64,000 nucleotides of DNA, from NCBI RefSeq assembly GCF_000426045.1, contig NZ_AUEP01000006.1, positions 1-64,000 on the forward strand, read 5' to 3'. The position numbers were made by a program, and so were the translations under genes. Source of the DNA: Marmoricola sp. URHB0036 (GTDB taxonomy: Bacteria > Actinomycetota > Actinomycetes > Propionibacteriales > Nocardioidaceae). Shown one piece after another: positions 47,735 to 56,406 of this stretch. The notes under the pieces were generated by a model. That model was not told the DNA's origin and searched no databases. It was given only the letters and a program-made list of their open reading frames with translations. The number at the start of each line of letters is the position of its first letter. The stretch's first letter is position 1.

Positions 47735-48976
47735 TTACCGAGGGCGTTCCACGGGGGCGGCTGCTCGCAGCCGGAGCGCCTTCAGCAGGGTCTCCGCCCA
47801 TTCCTCGTCCACGTCCGAGCGCACCGTTATCCCCCCACCGGTGCCGAGCCACCAGCTGCGGTCGGGGGCGCCGTACAGCGAGCGGATCACCACACCGAGG
47901 TCGGCCCGTCCGTCGGCGCAGACCCAGCCGAACGCGCCGGCGTACAGCCCTCGCGGTGTCGCCTCCACGTCGTCGATGACCTGCATGGTGCGCAGCTTGG
48001 GCGCGCCGGTCATCGATCCCGCCGGGAACAGCGCCCACAAGGCGCCGAGCGTGCTGACGTCCCCGCGCAGCCGTCCCCGCACCGTCGACACGAGCTGGTG
48101 CACGCTCGGGTAGGACTCCACCGCCATCAGGCTGGGCACGGTCACCGAGCCGACCTCGCAGACCATGGAGAGGTCGTTGCGCAGCAGGTCCACGATCATC
48201 AGGTTCTCGGCGCGGTACTTCGGGTCGGTGGCCAGCTCGTGGGCCCGCTGGTCGTCCTCGACCTCGGTCTCGCCACGGGGAGTGGTGCCCTTGATGGGCT
48301 TGGTCTCGATCCAGCCGTCGCGGTCGATGGTGGCGTAGCGCTCGGGTGAGCTGCTCAGGAGGTGCGTGCCGCGGTGGCTCAGCAGTCCGGCGTACGGCGC
48401 CGGGTTGGTGGCGCGGAGCCGGAGGTACGCCGTCAGCGGGTCGACCGTGCCCGCCCGCTCGCGGTAGGTCAGGTTCACCTCGTAGGAGTTGCCGGCGTGC
48501 AGCTGCTCCTGCACCTCGGCGAAGGCAGTGCGGTACCAGCTCGGAGCCGGCCCGTCCGAGCCGCTCACCTCGACCGGTTCGGGAGGCGGCGGCGGGTCGT
48601 GGGTGAAGAACCGCACGTCGCGCGAGCGCATCCAGATCGCGTCGGGACCGATCCCCCACGGTGTGGCACCGAGATCGGGCCGGGAGGCGTAGCCGAAGCA
48701 GCCGACCCAGTGCACGTCGGTGTCGCCGGCGTCGACGGCGATCTCGCTCTCGAGGACGGCGAAGATGTCGTTCCCCACGACCTCGTCACGGTCGCCCTGG
48801 TGGCGGGTCACCTCGCGCCGGGCAGCGTCGAAGCTGAGCGAGACGTCGTCGTCATCGAGTACGCCGACCAGCGAGCGGCGTCCCGACCACTCGCGCGAGC
48901 CGCCCCCGTCGAGCCAGAACACCCTGTCGCTGCGGGCGAAACCCTCCCGCACGGCGTCGAGGGCGGGGTCGTTCAT
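47735..48976 (-). CDS. pabB: Aminodeoxychorismate synthase component I
   Basis: The 413-residue chorismate-using enzyme shows AGNSYEVNLTYRERA, HLLSSSPERYATIDRDGWIETKPIKGT in part, RAENLMIVDLLRNDLS, VHQLVSTVRGRL, LFPAGSMTGAPKLR and AGAFGWVCADGRADLGVVIR in part. PIKGT with lysine is the PabB-type signature (TrpE has PIAGT), so 4-amino-4-deoxychorismate for folate is the likely product. The ATG at 48976 overlaps the pabA stop by 4 bases. The N-terminal 100 residues are reduced compared with TrpE. Confidence 0.93.
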   Translation of the reverse strand: MNDPALDAVREGFARSDRVFWLDGGGSREWSGRRSLVGVLDDDDVSLSFDAARREVTRHQGDRDEVVGNDIFAVLESEIAVDAGDTDVHWVGCFGYASRPDLGATPWGIGPDAIWMRSRDVRFFTHDPPPPPEPVEVSGSDGPAPSWYRTAFAEVQEQLHAGNSYEVNLTYRERAGTVDPLTAYLRLRATNPAPYAGLLSHRGTHLLSSSPERYATIDRDGWIETKPIKGTTPRGETEVEDDQRAHELATDPKYRAENLMIVDLLRNDLSMVCEVGSVTVPSLMAVESYPSVHQLVSTVRGRLRGDVSTLGALWALFPAGSMTGAPKLRTMQVIDDVEATPRGLYAGAFGWVCADGRADLGVVIRSLYGAPDRSWWLGTGGGITVRSDVDEEWAETLLKALRLRAAAPVERPR

Positions 48977-49533
48977 CTGAGGAAGTTGTCGATCAGCTCG
49001 GCGCCGTGGCGCGACAGGATCGACTCGGGGTGGAACTGCACGCCCTGGTGCGGGAGGTCCTTGTGGCGCACCGCCATCACCACGCCGTCGGACGTGGCCG
49101 TGACCTCGAGCCCGTCGGGCACCTCGGTGGCGGCCAGCGAGTGGTAGCGCACGGCGTCGAAGGGCGACGGGATGCCCCGCAGGACGCCGACCGACTCGTG
49201 GGTCACGCTCGCCACCTCGCCGTGGGCCGGTTCGATCCGCTCCACCGTCCCGCCGTACGACGTCACGAGCGCCTGCATGCCGAGACACACGCCGAGGACG
49301 GGTACGTCGAGCTCGAACACCTCGCTGCCGAGGGCGAAGTCGTCCGGGTCCGACGGGTGCCCGGGACCGGGCGACAGCACGACGTGGGTGGCAGCGGCCG
49401 CCCGGTCGAGGACGCCGGCAGCGTCGTGCTCGACCACGTCGGGCAGCTCGCCGGTGACGGAGGCGACGAGGTGCACGAGGTTCCAGGTGTAGGAGTCGTA
49501 GTGGTCGACCACCAGCACCCGAAGGAAACTCAC
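48973..49533 (-). CDS. pabA: Glutamine amidotransferase component II (PabA/TrpG type)
   Basis: The 186-residue class I amidotransferase has VVDHYDSYTWNLVHLV, LSPGPGHPSDP, the nucleophile cysteine in VLGVCLGMQAL, and the His/Glu pair in GVQFHPESILS. It supplies ammonia to PabB, encoded next and overlapping by 4 bases. It is itself overlapped by the stop of the PhzE-like gene (49530-49533). PabA and TrpG cannot be separated by sequence alone; the pabB neighbour decides the name. Confidence 0.93.
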   Translation of the reverse strand: MSFLRVLVVDHYDSYTWNLVHLVASVTGELPDVVEHDAAGVLDRAAAATHVVLSPGPGHPSDPDDFALGSEVFELDVPVLGVCLGMQALVTSYGGTVERIEPAHGEVASVTHESVGVLRGIPSPFDAVRYHSLAATEVPDGLEVTATSDGVVMAVRHKDLPHQGVQFHPESILSRHGAELIDNFLR

Positions 49534-51422
49534 CCGACGAGCTCCAGCAACAAGCCCCGGAGCAGTGCGAACCCGTTCTCGGTGAGGATCGACTCGGCGT
49601 GGAACTGCACCCCGCGGTAGTGCGGGCCCGCCACCACGTGGATGTCGCCGGTGGCCGTGTCGGCGTCGACCTTCACCCCGGCCGGGACGTCGCCCTCACC
49701 GGCGCGACCGACGAAGGTGTTGTAGAAGCCCACCCGTTCCTGACGCCCGTCGATCTCGACGGAGGACTGGGTGCCCTGGAAGACGATGTCCTTGTAGGCA
49801 AGGGGAATCCCGAGCCGGTCGCACAGTACCTGGTGGCCGAGGCACACCGCGAGGAAGGGCTTGCCCGACTCGAGCAGCGCATCGATCACCCGGCGGTAGG
49901 CAGCGATCTTCGGGTGGTCGTGCTCGCGCGGGTCACCGGGCCCGGGACCGACGACCACGAGGTCGACGTCGTCGAAGACCCCCTCCTCGTAGTCCTCGTG
50001 GCGTACGACGCGTGAGCCCATGCCGAGCACGGAGAACACGTGGGCCAGCATGTTCACGAAGTCGTCCTCGCCGTGCAGGATCCCGATCGTGCGACCGGCC
50101 AGCGTGGGTGCCGGCGGTGCACCGGCCTGGTCGGTCAGCCAGAACTTGGCGAGCCGCTGGTTGCGCGAGTTCAGCGCGATCAGCACGTCCTCGTCGGAGG
50201 TGAGGTCGGCGATCGGGGTCGGCGTACCCGAGGCTCCGGCGGTCAGCCCGAAGGCCGAGAGGATGCCGCCGGCCTTGGCCAGCGTCTCGGCCACCTCGTA
50301 CTCCGGGTTCGAGTCGCGCACCAGCGTCGCCCCCGCGGTCACCTTCATCGCACCCTCGGGGCTGACGTCGGCGGTGCGGATGACGATGGGCGAGTCGGCG
50401 GTCGGAGCGCCTTGCTCGTCGCGCCCGATGAGGGCGAGGGCGCCGGCGTAGTAGCCGCGACCCTCGGACTCGTACTCGTGGATCAGGCGGCAGGCGTTCT
50501 CCACCGGCGCGCCGGTGACCGTCGCGGCAAACATCGTGTCGCGCAGCACGTCGCGGACGTCGGAGCGGGTGCGGCCGGCCAGGAGGTACTCGGTGTGCAC
50601 CAGGTGGGTCATCGGCTTGAGGAACGGTCCGAGCACCTGGCCACCCTCGTGGCAGATGTCGCACATCATCTTCAGCTCCTCGTCGACCACCATGAAGAGC
50701 TCGAAGATCTCCTTCTCGTCGGCGAGGAACTCCAGCAGCCGCTCCTTGCGCTCGGCCGGGTCGAGTCCGCGCAGGCGGAAGGTCCCGGAGATCGGGTTCA
50801 TCCGCACGTCACCGCCGTGCACGCTGACGTGCCGCTCGGGGCTCGCGCCGATCAGGAAGCGGTCGCCGGTCCAGAAGCAGTAGGTCCAGTAGGCACCGCG
50901 CTCGGCGGTCAGCAGCCGCCTCAGCACGGTCAGTGCCTTGGCCGCGTTCCAGTCGTTGAGCTGGGCCCGGTAGTGACGACCGACGACCAGGTTGGCGCCC
51001 TCGCCGTTGCCGATCTCGTCCCGGATGATCCGCTCGACGACGGCGGCGTAGTCCTCGTCGCTGGTCTCGAACCCGCCCTCGTCCGCGAAGTTCACCGGCT
51101 CGTCGGGCAGCGCCTCCACGAGCTCCTCGAGGGGGACTTCCCTCTCCGTGGCGATGTCGACCACGGCCAGCGGAGTGCCGTCGTCGTGGGCCAGGAACCC
51201 GCGCTCGGTGACCTGCCGGAAAGGTACGGCGACCAGCCGGTCGAACCTCCGCCCGTTCTCCGGCACCCCCTCCTCCAGCGGGATGTCCGCGAGCCGGTCG
51301 AGCCGGCTCAACGCCCCACCCACCAGCGTGACGGTCGGGCTGTCCCGCAGCCGGATCACCGCCCACGCCTCGTGCCCCATCAGCTCCTCGAGGGCTGCGG
51401 TGGCGGAGGGGGTCTCAGGCAT
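49530..51422 (-). CDS. Fused anthranilate/ADIC synthase-like enzyme (PhzE-type, chorismate-binding plus amidotransferase)
   Basis: The 630-residue protein joins a chorismate-binding domain (residues 1 to about 420: FLIGASPERHVSVHGGDVRMNPISGTFRLRG in part, FAATVTGAPVENACRLIHEY, GYYAGALALIGRD) to a class I amidotransferase domain (about 430-630: VVGPGPGDPREHD, cysteine in LAVCLGHQVL, GVQFHAES). PISGT and the overall sequence resemble PhzE, which makes 2-amino-2-deoxyisochorismate for phenazines, more than TrpE. No other phz genes are in the window. Overlap with pabA places three chorismate-amidating proteins in one operon. Confidence 0.9.
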   Translation of the reverse strand: MPETPSATAALEELMGHEAWAVIRLRDSPTVTLVGGALSRLDRLADIPLEEGVPENGRRFDRLVAVPFRQVTERGFLAHDDGTPLAVVDIATEREVPLEELVEALPDEPVNFADEGGFETSDEDYAAVVERIIRDEIGNGEGANLVVGRHYRAQLNDWNAAKALTVLRRLLTAERGAYWTYCFWTGDRFLIGASPERHVSVHGGDVRMNPISGTFRLRGLDPAERKERLLEFLADEKEIFELFMVVDEELKMMCDICHEGGQVLGPFLKPMTHLVHTEYLLAGRTRSDVRDVLRDTMFAATVTGAPVENACRLIHEYESEGRGYYAGALALIGRDEQGAPTADSPIVIRTADVSPEGAMKVTAGATLVRDSNPEYEVAETLAKAGGILSAFGLTAGASGTPTPIADLTSDEDVLIALNSRNQRLAKFWLTDQAGAPPAPTLAGRTIGILHGEDDFVNMLAHVFSVLGMGSRVVRHEDYEEGVFDDVDLVVVGPGPGDPREHDHPKIAAYRRVIDALLESGKPFLAVCLGHQVLCDRLGIPLAYKDIVFQGTQSSVEIDGRQERVGFYNTFVGRAGEGDVPAGVKVDADTATGDIHVVAGPHYRGVQFHAESILTENGFALLRGLLLELVG

Positions 51423-51435
51423 GTCGGGAACGCTA

Positions 51436-52053
51436 CTAGAGCGCGTGGGGTTGGTCGTTCGCCCGTCGTACGAGCGCGACCGCCGACCACGCCATCTGCT
51501 CGACGGCCTGCTCCCGGCTCAGGCCGGCGATGTCGGTCAGCCACACCAGCGCTTCCACCCCGCAGACGGCGCGGATCGCGACGGCGAGACGACGCACCCC
51601 GTCCGCGCCGAGCCGGTCGGCCAACGGATCGAGAGCCTCGGTGAACCAGCCGATGGCGCGTCCCTGCCGCAGCGGCAGCTCGCGCGACGCCGCGTCGCGC
51701 TGGAGGGAGAGACGGAGCATCGTGCGCTGCTGCTCTTCGGTGTCGACCACCATGGCCATGAAGCTGCGGACAGCCGCCTCGATCCGGGTCTCGGGATCGC
51801 TGCCCACCTCCGCCGGCAGCATCGAGGTCGTCTCGATCTCGGGATGGGCTGCGACGAGGAGCGCGTGCTGGGTCGGGAAGTAGCGATAGGCCGTGGTGCG
51901 CGAGACGGCCGCTGCCTCGGCGGCCTCGGCGACGGTGGGGGGCCTCCCGCCCTCGGCCACGAGCTGTCGCGCGGCTGCCACCAGTGCGGCGCGGGTGCGT
52001 TGCTTCTGCCGGGAACGCCCGGTCTCCTCGTACGCCGTTGACATCGCCTTCAC
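51436..52053 (-). CDS. TetR-family transcriptional regulator
   Basis: The 205-residue protein has the N-terminal TetR helix-turn-helix (RQKQRTRAALVAAARQLVAEGG in part, then TVAEAAEAAAVSRTTAYRYFPTQHALL). A helical ligand domain follows, with TRIEAAVRSFMAMVVDTEEQQRTMLRLSL in part. It is divergent from a cupin gene with a strong dyad between them, so local autoregulation and control of the cupin are likely. A second ATG four codons in (MSTAYEE) is a possible alternative start. Confidence 0.92.
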   Translation of the reverse strand: MKAMSTAYEETGRSRQKQRTRAALVAAARQLVAEGGRPPTVAEAAEAAAVSRTTAYRYFPTQHALLVAAHPEIETTSMLPAEVGSDPETRIEAAVRSFMAMVVDTEEQQRTMLRLSLQRDAASRELPLRQGRAIGWFTEALDPLADRLGADGVRRLAVAIRAVCGVEALVWLTDIAGLSREQAVEQMAWSAVALVRRANDQPHAL

Positions 52054-52071
52054 GGTACCCTAGTTTCGTCA

Positions 52072-52087
52072 TGGGACTTGAGTCCCA
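52072..52087. promoter_or_regulatory. TetR operator dyad between the TetR and cupin genes
   Basis: TGGGACT-TG-AGTCCCA is a perfect inverted repeat; with one mismatch the arms extend to 9 bases. It sits 19 bases upstream of the TetR start and 24 bases upstream of the cupin start, an ideal place to control both promoters. Confidence 0.82.
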
Positions 52088-52110
52088 CGAACGGTCGGGA
52101 AGGAACTCCC

Positions 52111-52587
52111 ATGACCACGAGCACCTGCCTCGTCCGCAATGCCGAGGATGCCGAGAAGCGCTGGTTCTACGGGGGCGGCCTGCACAGCTGGCTGGTCCGC
52201 GAGCACGAGGTCGGCGACGGGTTCCTGCTCTTCGAGGACACCGTCGATCCGGGGAAGCGCACCCCGCTGCACGCCCATCCCGATGCCGACGAGACCTTCT
52301 ACCTGCTGGCAGGCTCGATGCTGCTGCACGTCGACGGGGTCGAGCACCAGGTCCGCACTGGCGGGGTCGCCGTGGTCCCGCGCGGCGTGCCGCACGCGTT
52401 CATGGCGCAGGACCACGGCGCGCGAATGCTGTGCCTGCACACACCTGGTGGCGGCGAGTCCTTCTACCGGACCGCGAGCGAACCGGTGGTGACCGGGGAG
52501 CCGGCCCTGCCCGTCGACTTCGACAGGATCCGACAGGCTGCCGCCGCGACGGGGACCATGACGATCGTCGGTCCGCCGCCGTTCTGA
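52111..52587 (+). CDS. Cupin-domain protein
   Basis: The 158-residue protein has a single cupin barrel. Motif 1 is PLHAHPDADETFYLLAGSM with the metal-binding His, His and Glu, and motif 2 is VPRGVPHAFMA with the last histidine. This suggests a metal-dependent dioxygenase, isomerase or binding protein; quercetinase-like small cupins look similar. GAAGGA precedes the ATG at 52111. Likely repressed by the divergent TetR protein. The substrate is unknown. Confidence 0.9.
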   Translation: MTTSTCLVRNAEDAEKRWFYGGGLHSWLVREHEVGDGFLLFEDTVDPGKRTPLHAHPDADETFYLLAGSMLLHVDGVEHQVRTGGVAVVPRGVPHAFMAQDHGARMLCLHTPGGGESFYRTASEPVVTGEPALPVDFDRIRQAAAATGTMTIVGPPPF

Positions 52588-52596
52588 TCGATCGCG

Positions 52597-53226
52597 CTAC
52601 TCCTCCAACCGACGAAGCAGGTGGTCCCGGGCGGCGGCGTCCATGGGGCCGTTGCGTTCGGTCAGGTGGTCGGCGATCTCGAGTCGGTGCTCGGGGGGCT
52701 TGTTGCCGCCGTACTTCATCTTGGCGCGGACACCCTCGACGTGCAGGCGCAGGCCGCGGATGCCGGGGAGCTGGCGGCGGTCGCTCTCGTCATCCGCGCT
52801 GGGGGTGGCACGGGTGGAGTCGGGCGGCTCGAAGTGGGTGAGCTGCTCGGCGAGGATCGCGGCCTTCTCGTCGGGGTCGTCGACGACTTCGGCCCGGCAG
52901 AGCAGCTGCACGGCGGTGTAGTACGACGTGGGCACGCCGCGGTCGGGGTCGGTGTCGGGGGTGGCGTTCCAGGCCGCCTCGACGTAGGCGTAGTCACCGG
53001 TGAGGGCGAGCACGACGTGTTCGTCGGCGGCGAGGGCCTTCCAGACCGGGTTTGGTCGCGCCAGGTGGAGGAGGACGGTGGAGTCGCCGTCGTACAGGAA
53101 GTGGGTGGGTACGACGACCGGGTACCCGTCGACGTGGCCCGCGGTGATGAGCTGGCCGAAGTCCGCTCGAGCGAGCACCCCCTGCCACTCCTCGCGGGTC
53201 GCCTCGTCCCAGGGATGGATCAGCAC
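52597..53226 (-). CDS. FMN-binding negative transcriptional regulator family protein (PaiB-like)
   Basis: The 209-residue protein matches the PaiB/FMN-binding split-barrel family: LIHPWDEATREEWQGVL, ITAGHVDGYPVVVPTHFLYDG, HLARPNPVWKALA, ALTGDYAYVEAAW and the C-terminal LPGIRGLRLHVEGVRAKMKYGGNK in part. Despite the family name, many members are heme- or flavin-binding oxidoreductases. The GTG at 53226 lies 2 bases after the stop of the HelD-like gene, so the pair is likely cotranscribed and coupled. The start has no ribosome site of its own. Confidence 0.88.
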   Translation of the reverse strand: MLIHPWDEATREEWQGVLARADFGQLITAGHVDGYPVVVPTHFLYDGDSTVLLHLARPNPVWKALAADEHVVLALTGDYAYVEAAWNATPDTDPDRGVPTSYYTAVQLLCRAEVVDDPDEKAAILAEQLTHFEPPDSTRATPSADDESDRRQLPGIRGLRLHVEGVRAKMKYGGNKPPEHRLEIADHLTERNGPMDAAARDHLLRRLEE

Positions 53227-53228
53227 GG

Positions 53229-55358
53229 TCAGCTCGTGAGCGTGATCATGCGCTGGGTGGCTCGGGTGTAGACGACGTACAGGGTGGCCCGACCGGTCGG
53301 TGACTCGTCCTCGATCTCCTGCGGCTCGACCACGACGATGCCGTCGAACTCGAGGCCCTTGGTGTCCAGCCCCGTGAGTACGACGAGCCGCGACTCGAGG
53401 GTCCCGAAGTCGGAGGCGAACTCCGGCCACGACGAGACCCAGCGACTCACCTCGCCGTGGCGAGCGACCGGCACGACCACACCGACCGTGCCCTCCACCG
53501 AACCGGCCAGCTCCGAGAGCGCGGACCGGACGGCCGACTCGAGCTCGTCGACGTGCCGCTCCTCCGGTGATACCCCGGTCGAGCGCACCGCGTCGGGGAG
53601 GTCGGCGTCGAGACCGACCCGGGAGGCGTAGGCGGCCGCGAAGTCGTAGATCTCCGAGCTGTTGCGGTAGTTGGTGGAGAGGTGGAAGTCGTGGCGCGGC
53701 TTGTCCGCGAGCGCCTCGGCCCTCGCCCGCGCAGCCTCAGCCGGGACCGGCCAGGAGGACTGGGCGGGGTCGCCGACGATGGTCCAGGTCGCCGCCCGCC
53801 CGCGGCGCCCGACCATCCGCCACTGCATCGGCGTCAGGTCCTGGGCCTCGTCGACGAGCACGTGGGCGAACCCGTCGTCCTCGACCCGGTTGGTGGGCGG
53901 GGACCAGCCACGCGGGCCGGCGTACTCCCGGTCGGAAGCGGTGAACACCTCGTGGAGCGAGGCGTCCTCGGCCGCGAGGTACTCGTCGTCGACCGAGCCG
54001 GTGTTGACGATCGGCGGGTCGCCGAGCAAGTAGCGCAGCTCGTCGAGCAGCGCGATATCGTCGACCGAGAGCTGGTCGCCCCACGACTTGGCGAGCAGAC
54101 GCACCGACTCGTCGTCCAGCACTCCCTCGCTCACCCGGGTCAGCAGGTCGGGGTCACGCAGCCAGCCGAGCACCGTCGCGGCGTCGAGCACCGGCCACCA
54201 GGCGGCGGCGAACTCGAGGAACTCGTCGCTGGTGCGCATCTCCGCGGCGAAGTCCTCCTTGGTGCGCTCGCGTCCGCGCTCGCTCGTGACCTGTCGCCAC
54301 ATGGCGTCGATCAGGGTCGAGGCGACCTTGGTGGTCGAGCGGTTGCGGCGGCCCATGGTCAGCAGCTGGCGCCGGATGGAGCCGAGCTCGCGAGGCCCGA
54401 GGTGGATCACGTCGTCGCGGTAGAAGACCCGGAACTCGCGGGGCGCGTCGGGTACTGCCTGGCGCGACGTACGACGCAGCAGCTCGGCCATCGCGAGCGA
54501 GCCCTTGACCTCCGCGACCGCCGGGTCGTCGCGCCGGCTGGCGCGGACGCCGTCGACGACCTCGCCCAGCGAGCGGAGGGCGACCGCGGTCTCACCCAGC
54601 GAGGGCAGCACCCGCTCGATGTAGCGCATGAACACGCCCGACGGGCCGACGACCAGGACGCCGCCGGTCTCGTAGCGACGTCGGTCGGCGTAGAGCAGGT
54701 AGGCCGCGCGGTGCAGCGCCACCACCGTCTTGCCGGTGCCTGGGCCTCCTGAGATCGAGACGACGCCCTTGTTGGGGGCCCGGATCGCGCGGTCCTGCTC
54801 GGCCTGGATGGTGGCCACGATCGAGTGCATCGAGCGGTCACGGGCGCGGGTCAGCTGGGCGAGCAGCGCACCCTCGCCGACGATCGGCAGGTCGGTCTCG
54901 GCCTCGGCGTCGAGCAGGTCGTCCTCGACACCGAGCACGTGCACGCCCTTGCTGCGCAGGATCCGGCGACGGATGACGCCCTGCGGGTCGGCCTGCGTGG
55001 CCTGGTAGAAGACGGCCGCGGCGGGGGCGCGCCAGTCGATCAGCATCACGTCGTAGTTGTCGTCGCGCAGCCCGATGCGGCCGATGTAGCGCGGGATGCC
55101 ACTGACGTCCGGGCGGAGGTCGAGACGGCCGAAGACGAGGCCCTCGTGGGCGGCGTCGAGGGTGGCCATCCGGCGGGCCGCCTGGAAGACCATCGCGTCG
55201 CGCTCGACGAGACCGCCCTCGTTGCCGATCCGGCCGCGGGCCAGCCCCTCCTTCGCCAGCTCCTGGGCGGAGACAGACGCCTTCTCGAGCTGCGCGTAGA
55301 CGGTGTCGACGTACTCCTGCTCGCTCGCGATCTCGCGTGCGGCCACGTCATTGTTCAA
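53229..55358 (-). CDS. helD: HelD/HelR-type RNA polymerase-recycling ATPase (superfamily 1)
   Basis: The 709-residue protein has an N-terminal coiled-coil arm (EQEYVDTVYAQLEKASVSAQELAKEGLARG in part). Two halves of a UvrD/Rep-type ATPase follow: Walker A GGPGTGKT near residue 205, HVLVDEAQDLTPMQWRM, TIVGDPAQSSW, STNYRNSSEIYDFA and C-terminal VVYTRATQRMITL. This matches actinobacterial HelD/HelR, which dislodge RNA polymerase from DNA and can protect it from rifamycins. The start is TTG at 55358 with AAGGG upstream. No rifamycin-associated palindrome was seen in its promoter. PaiB-like gene follows. Confidence 0.88.
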   Translation of the reverse strand: MNNDVAAREIASEQEYVDTVYAQLEKASVSAQELAKEGLARGRIGNEGGLVERDAMVFQAARRMATLDAAHEGLVFGRLDLRPDVSGIPRYIGRIGLRDDNYDVMLIDWRAPAAAVFYQATQADPQGVIRRRILRSKGVHVLGVEDDLLDAEAETDLPIVGEGALLAQLTRARDRSMHSIVATIQAEQDRAIRAPNKGVVSISGGPGTGKTVVALHRAAYLLYADRRRYETGGVLVVGPSGVFMRYIERVLPSLGETAVALRSLGEVVDGVRASRRDDPAVAEVKGSLAMAELLRRTSRQAVPDAPREFRVFYRDDVIHLGPRELGSIRRQLLTMGRRNRSTTKVASTLIDAMWRQVTSERGRERTKEDFAAEMRTSDEFLEFAAAWWPVLDAATVLGWLRDPDLLTRVSEGVLDDESVRLLAKSWGDQLSVDDIALLDELRYLLGDPPIVNTGSVDDEYLAAEDASLHEVFTASDREYAGPRGWSPPTNRVEDDGFAHVLVDEAQDLTPMQWRMVGRRGRAATWTIVGDPAQSSWPVPAEAARARAEALADKPRHDFHLSTNYRNSSEIYDFAAAYASRVGLDADLPDAVRSTGVSPEERHVDELESAVRSALSELAGSVEGTVGVVVPVARHGEVSRWVSSWPEFASDFGTLESRLVVLTGLDTKGLEFDGIVVVEPQEIEDESPTGRATLYVVYTRATQRMITLTS

Positions 55359-55451
55359 CGCCGGGTGCCCTTCGATGGGGAACGAACAAAGCGAAGAACT
55401 GATTCTACTGGTGCCTCCGAGCCCTCGTGGGACGAACCCGGCGAACGGCCC

Positions 55452-56384
55452 TCACAAGCAGGTGCGAGACCCCGAGTCGAGCACCTGACCGTTGGTCGCG
55501 CGGAAGGCGAAGGAGTACGTGCGCGGGTGCAGGTTCAGCTGGAGCACCCCGAAGCGGGTGTCCTGGTAGCGCGCGGAACCGAGCTTGCGGGTGCCGAGGT
55601 GGTAGAGGTTGACGCCGCCGGTGCCCACGACGAACTCGAGCATCCCGCGGTAGGGGCGCAGGTGACCCACGGCGTCCATCCGCTTGAACCGCTCGTAGTC
55701 GTGCTCGTGCCCGGTCAGGACCAGGTCTGTGTGGTGCTTGTACGCCGCCCGCCAGAGCGGGATCACCGCCGGATCGTTGCCGTGCTCCGCGCCCGAGCTG
55801 TAGCGGGGGTGGTGCATGGTGATCATCGAGCACCGCGACGGGTGCGCCTTCATCTGCCGGTCGAGCCAAGTGGCCTCACGGGAGCAGTTGATCTTGTCGC
55901 AGTTGCTGTTCAGCACGAACACCTGCCAGGCGCCGGCCTGCACGCGGTAGTAGCCGGGTGGGCCGGGCTGCCGGTAGCGGAAGTAGGTGTAGTAGCCCTC
56001 CGCGCCCGGCGTGAGGTACTCATGGTTGCCGATCGCCGGCCGCGTCCTGGACCGGAGTGCACCCCAGGACTTCGCGTAGGAGCCCTGGAACTGCGCCAGC
56101 GAGCTCTCCTGGTACTGGTGGTCGCCGAGGGTGAGGACCAGGTTCGGCTTCAGCCTGCTGGCCAGGGCGGCCGTCGCGCCCTGCTGGCACCGAGTGGGGG
56201 TGACCGCCTCGCCGGGCGGGCAGGAGATGTCACCGGCGGCGACGACGCGGAAGGTGCTCACCCGCGCGGCCGCGGGGGTCGCGGTGCCCTCCGACGGTGG
56301 TGCCGCAGGAGCCGAGCCGAAGGAGGTGAGGGCGAGCGTGAGCACGACAAGGGCCGGGAGGGTGACGAGCCGAGAGGGAGCCAT
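55452..56384 (-). CDS. Secreted metallophosphoesterase
   Basis: The 310-residue protein has a signal peptide (LVTLPALVVLTLALTSFGSA) and the calcineurin-like metal motifs: GDIS, LGDHQY, AIGNHEYLTPG, MHHPRYSSG and TGHEHDYERF. The order and spacing match purple-acid-phosphatase-like enzymes. Four cysteines (CPPGEA, RCQQGA, NSNCDKINCS) suggest disulfides in the exported protein. It may release phosphate from extracellular esters. No phosphate-box was recognised upstream. Confidence 0.92.
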   Translation of the reverse strand: MAPSRLVTLPALVVLTLALTSFGSAPAAPPSEGTATPAAARVSTFRVVAAGDISCPPGEAVTPTRCQQGATAALASRLKPNLVLTLGDHQYQESSLAQFQGSYAKSWGALRSRTRPAIGNHEYLTPGAEGYYTYFRYRQPGPPGYYRVQAGAWQVFVLNSNCDKINCSREATWLDRQMKAHPSRCSMITMHHPRYSSGAEHGNDPAVIPLWRAAYKHHTDLVLTGHEHDYERFKRMDAVGHLRPYRGMLEFVVGTGGVNLYHLGTRKLGSARYQDTRFGVLQLNLHPRTYSFAFRATNGQVLDSGSRTCL

Positions 56385-56406
56385 GCCTCACCGTACGACG
56401 ACTGGC

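Noticed and set aside
55359-55451. Rifamycin-associated element upstream of the HelD-like gene
   Set aside because: No inverted repeat resembling the known element is visible in this interval.
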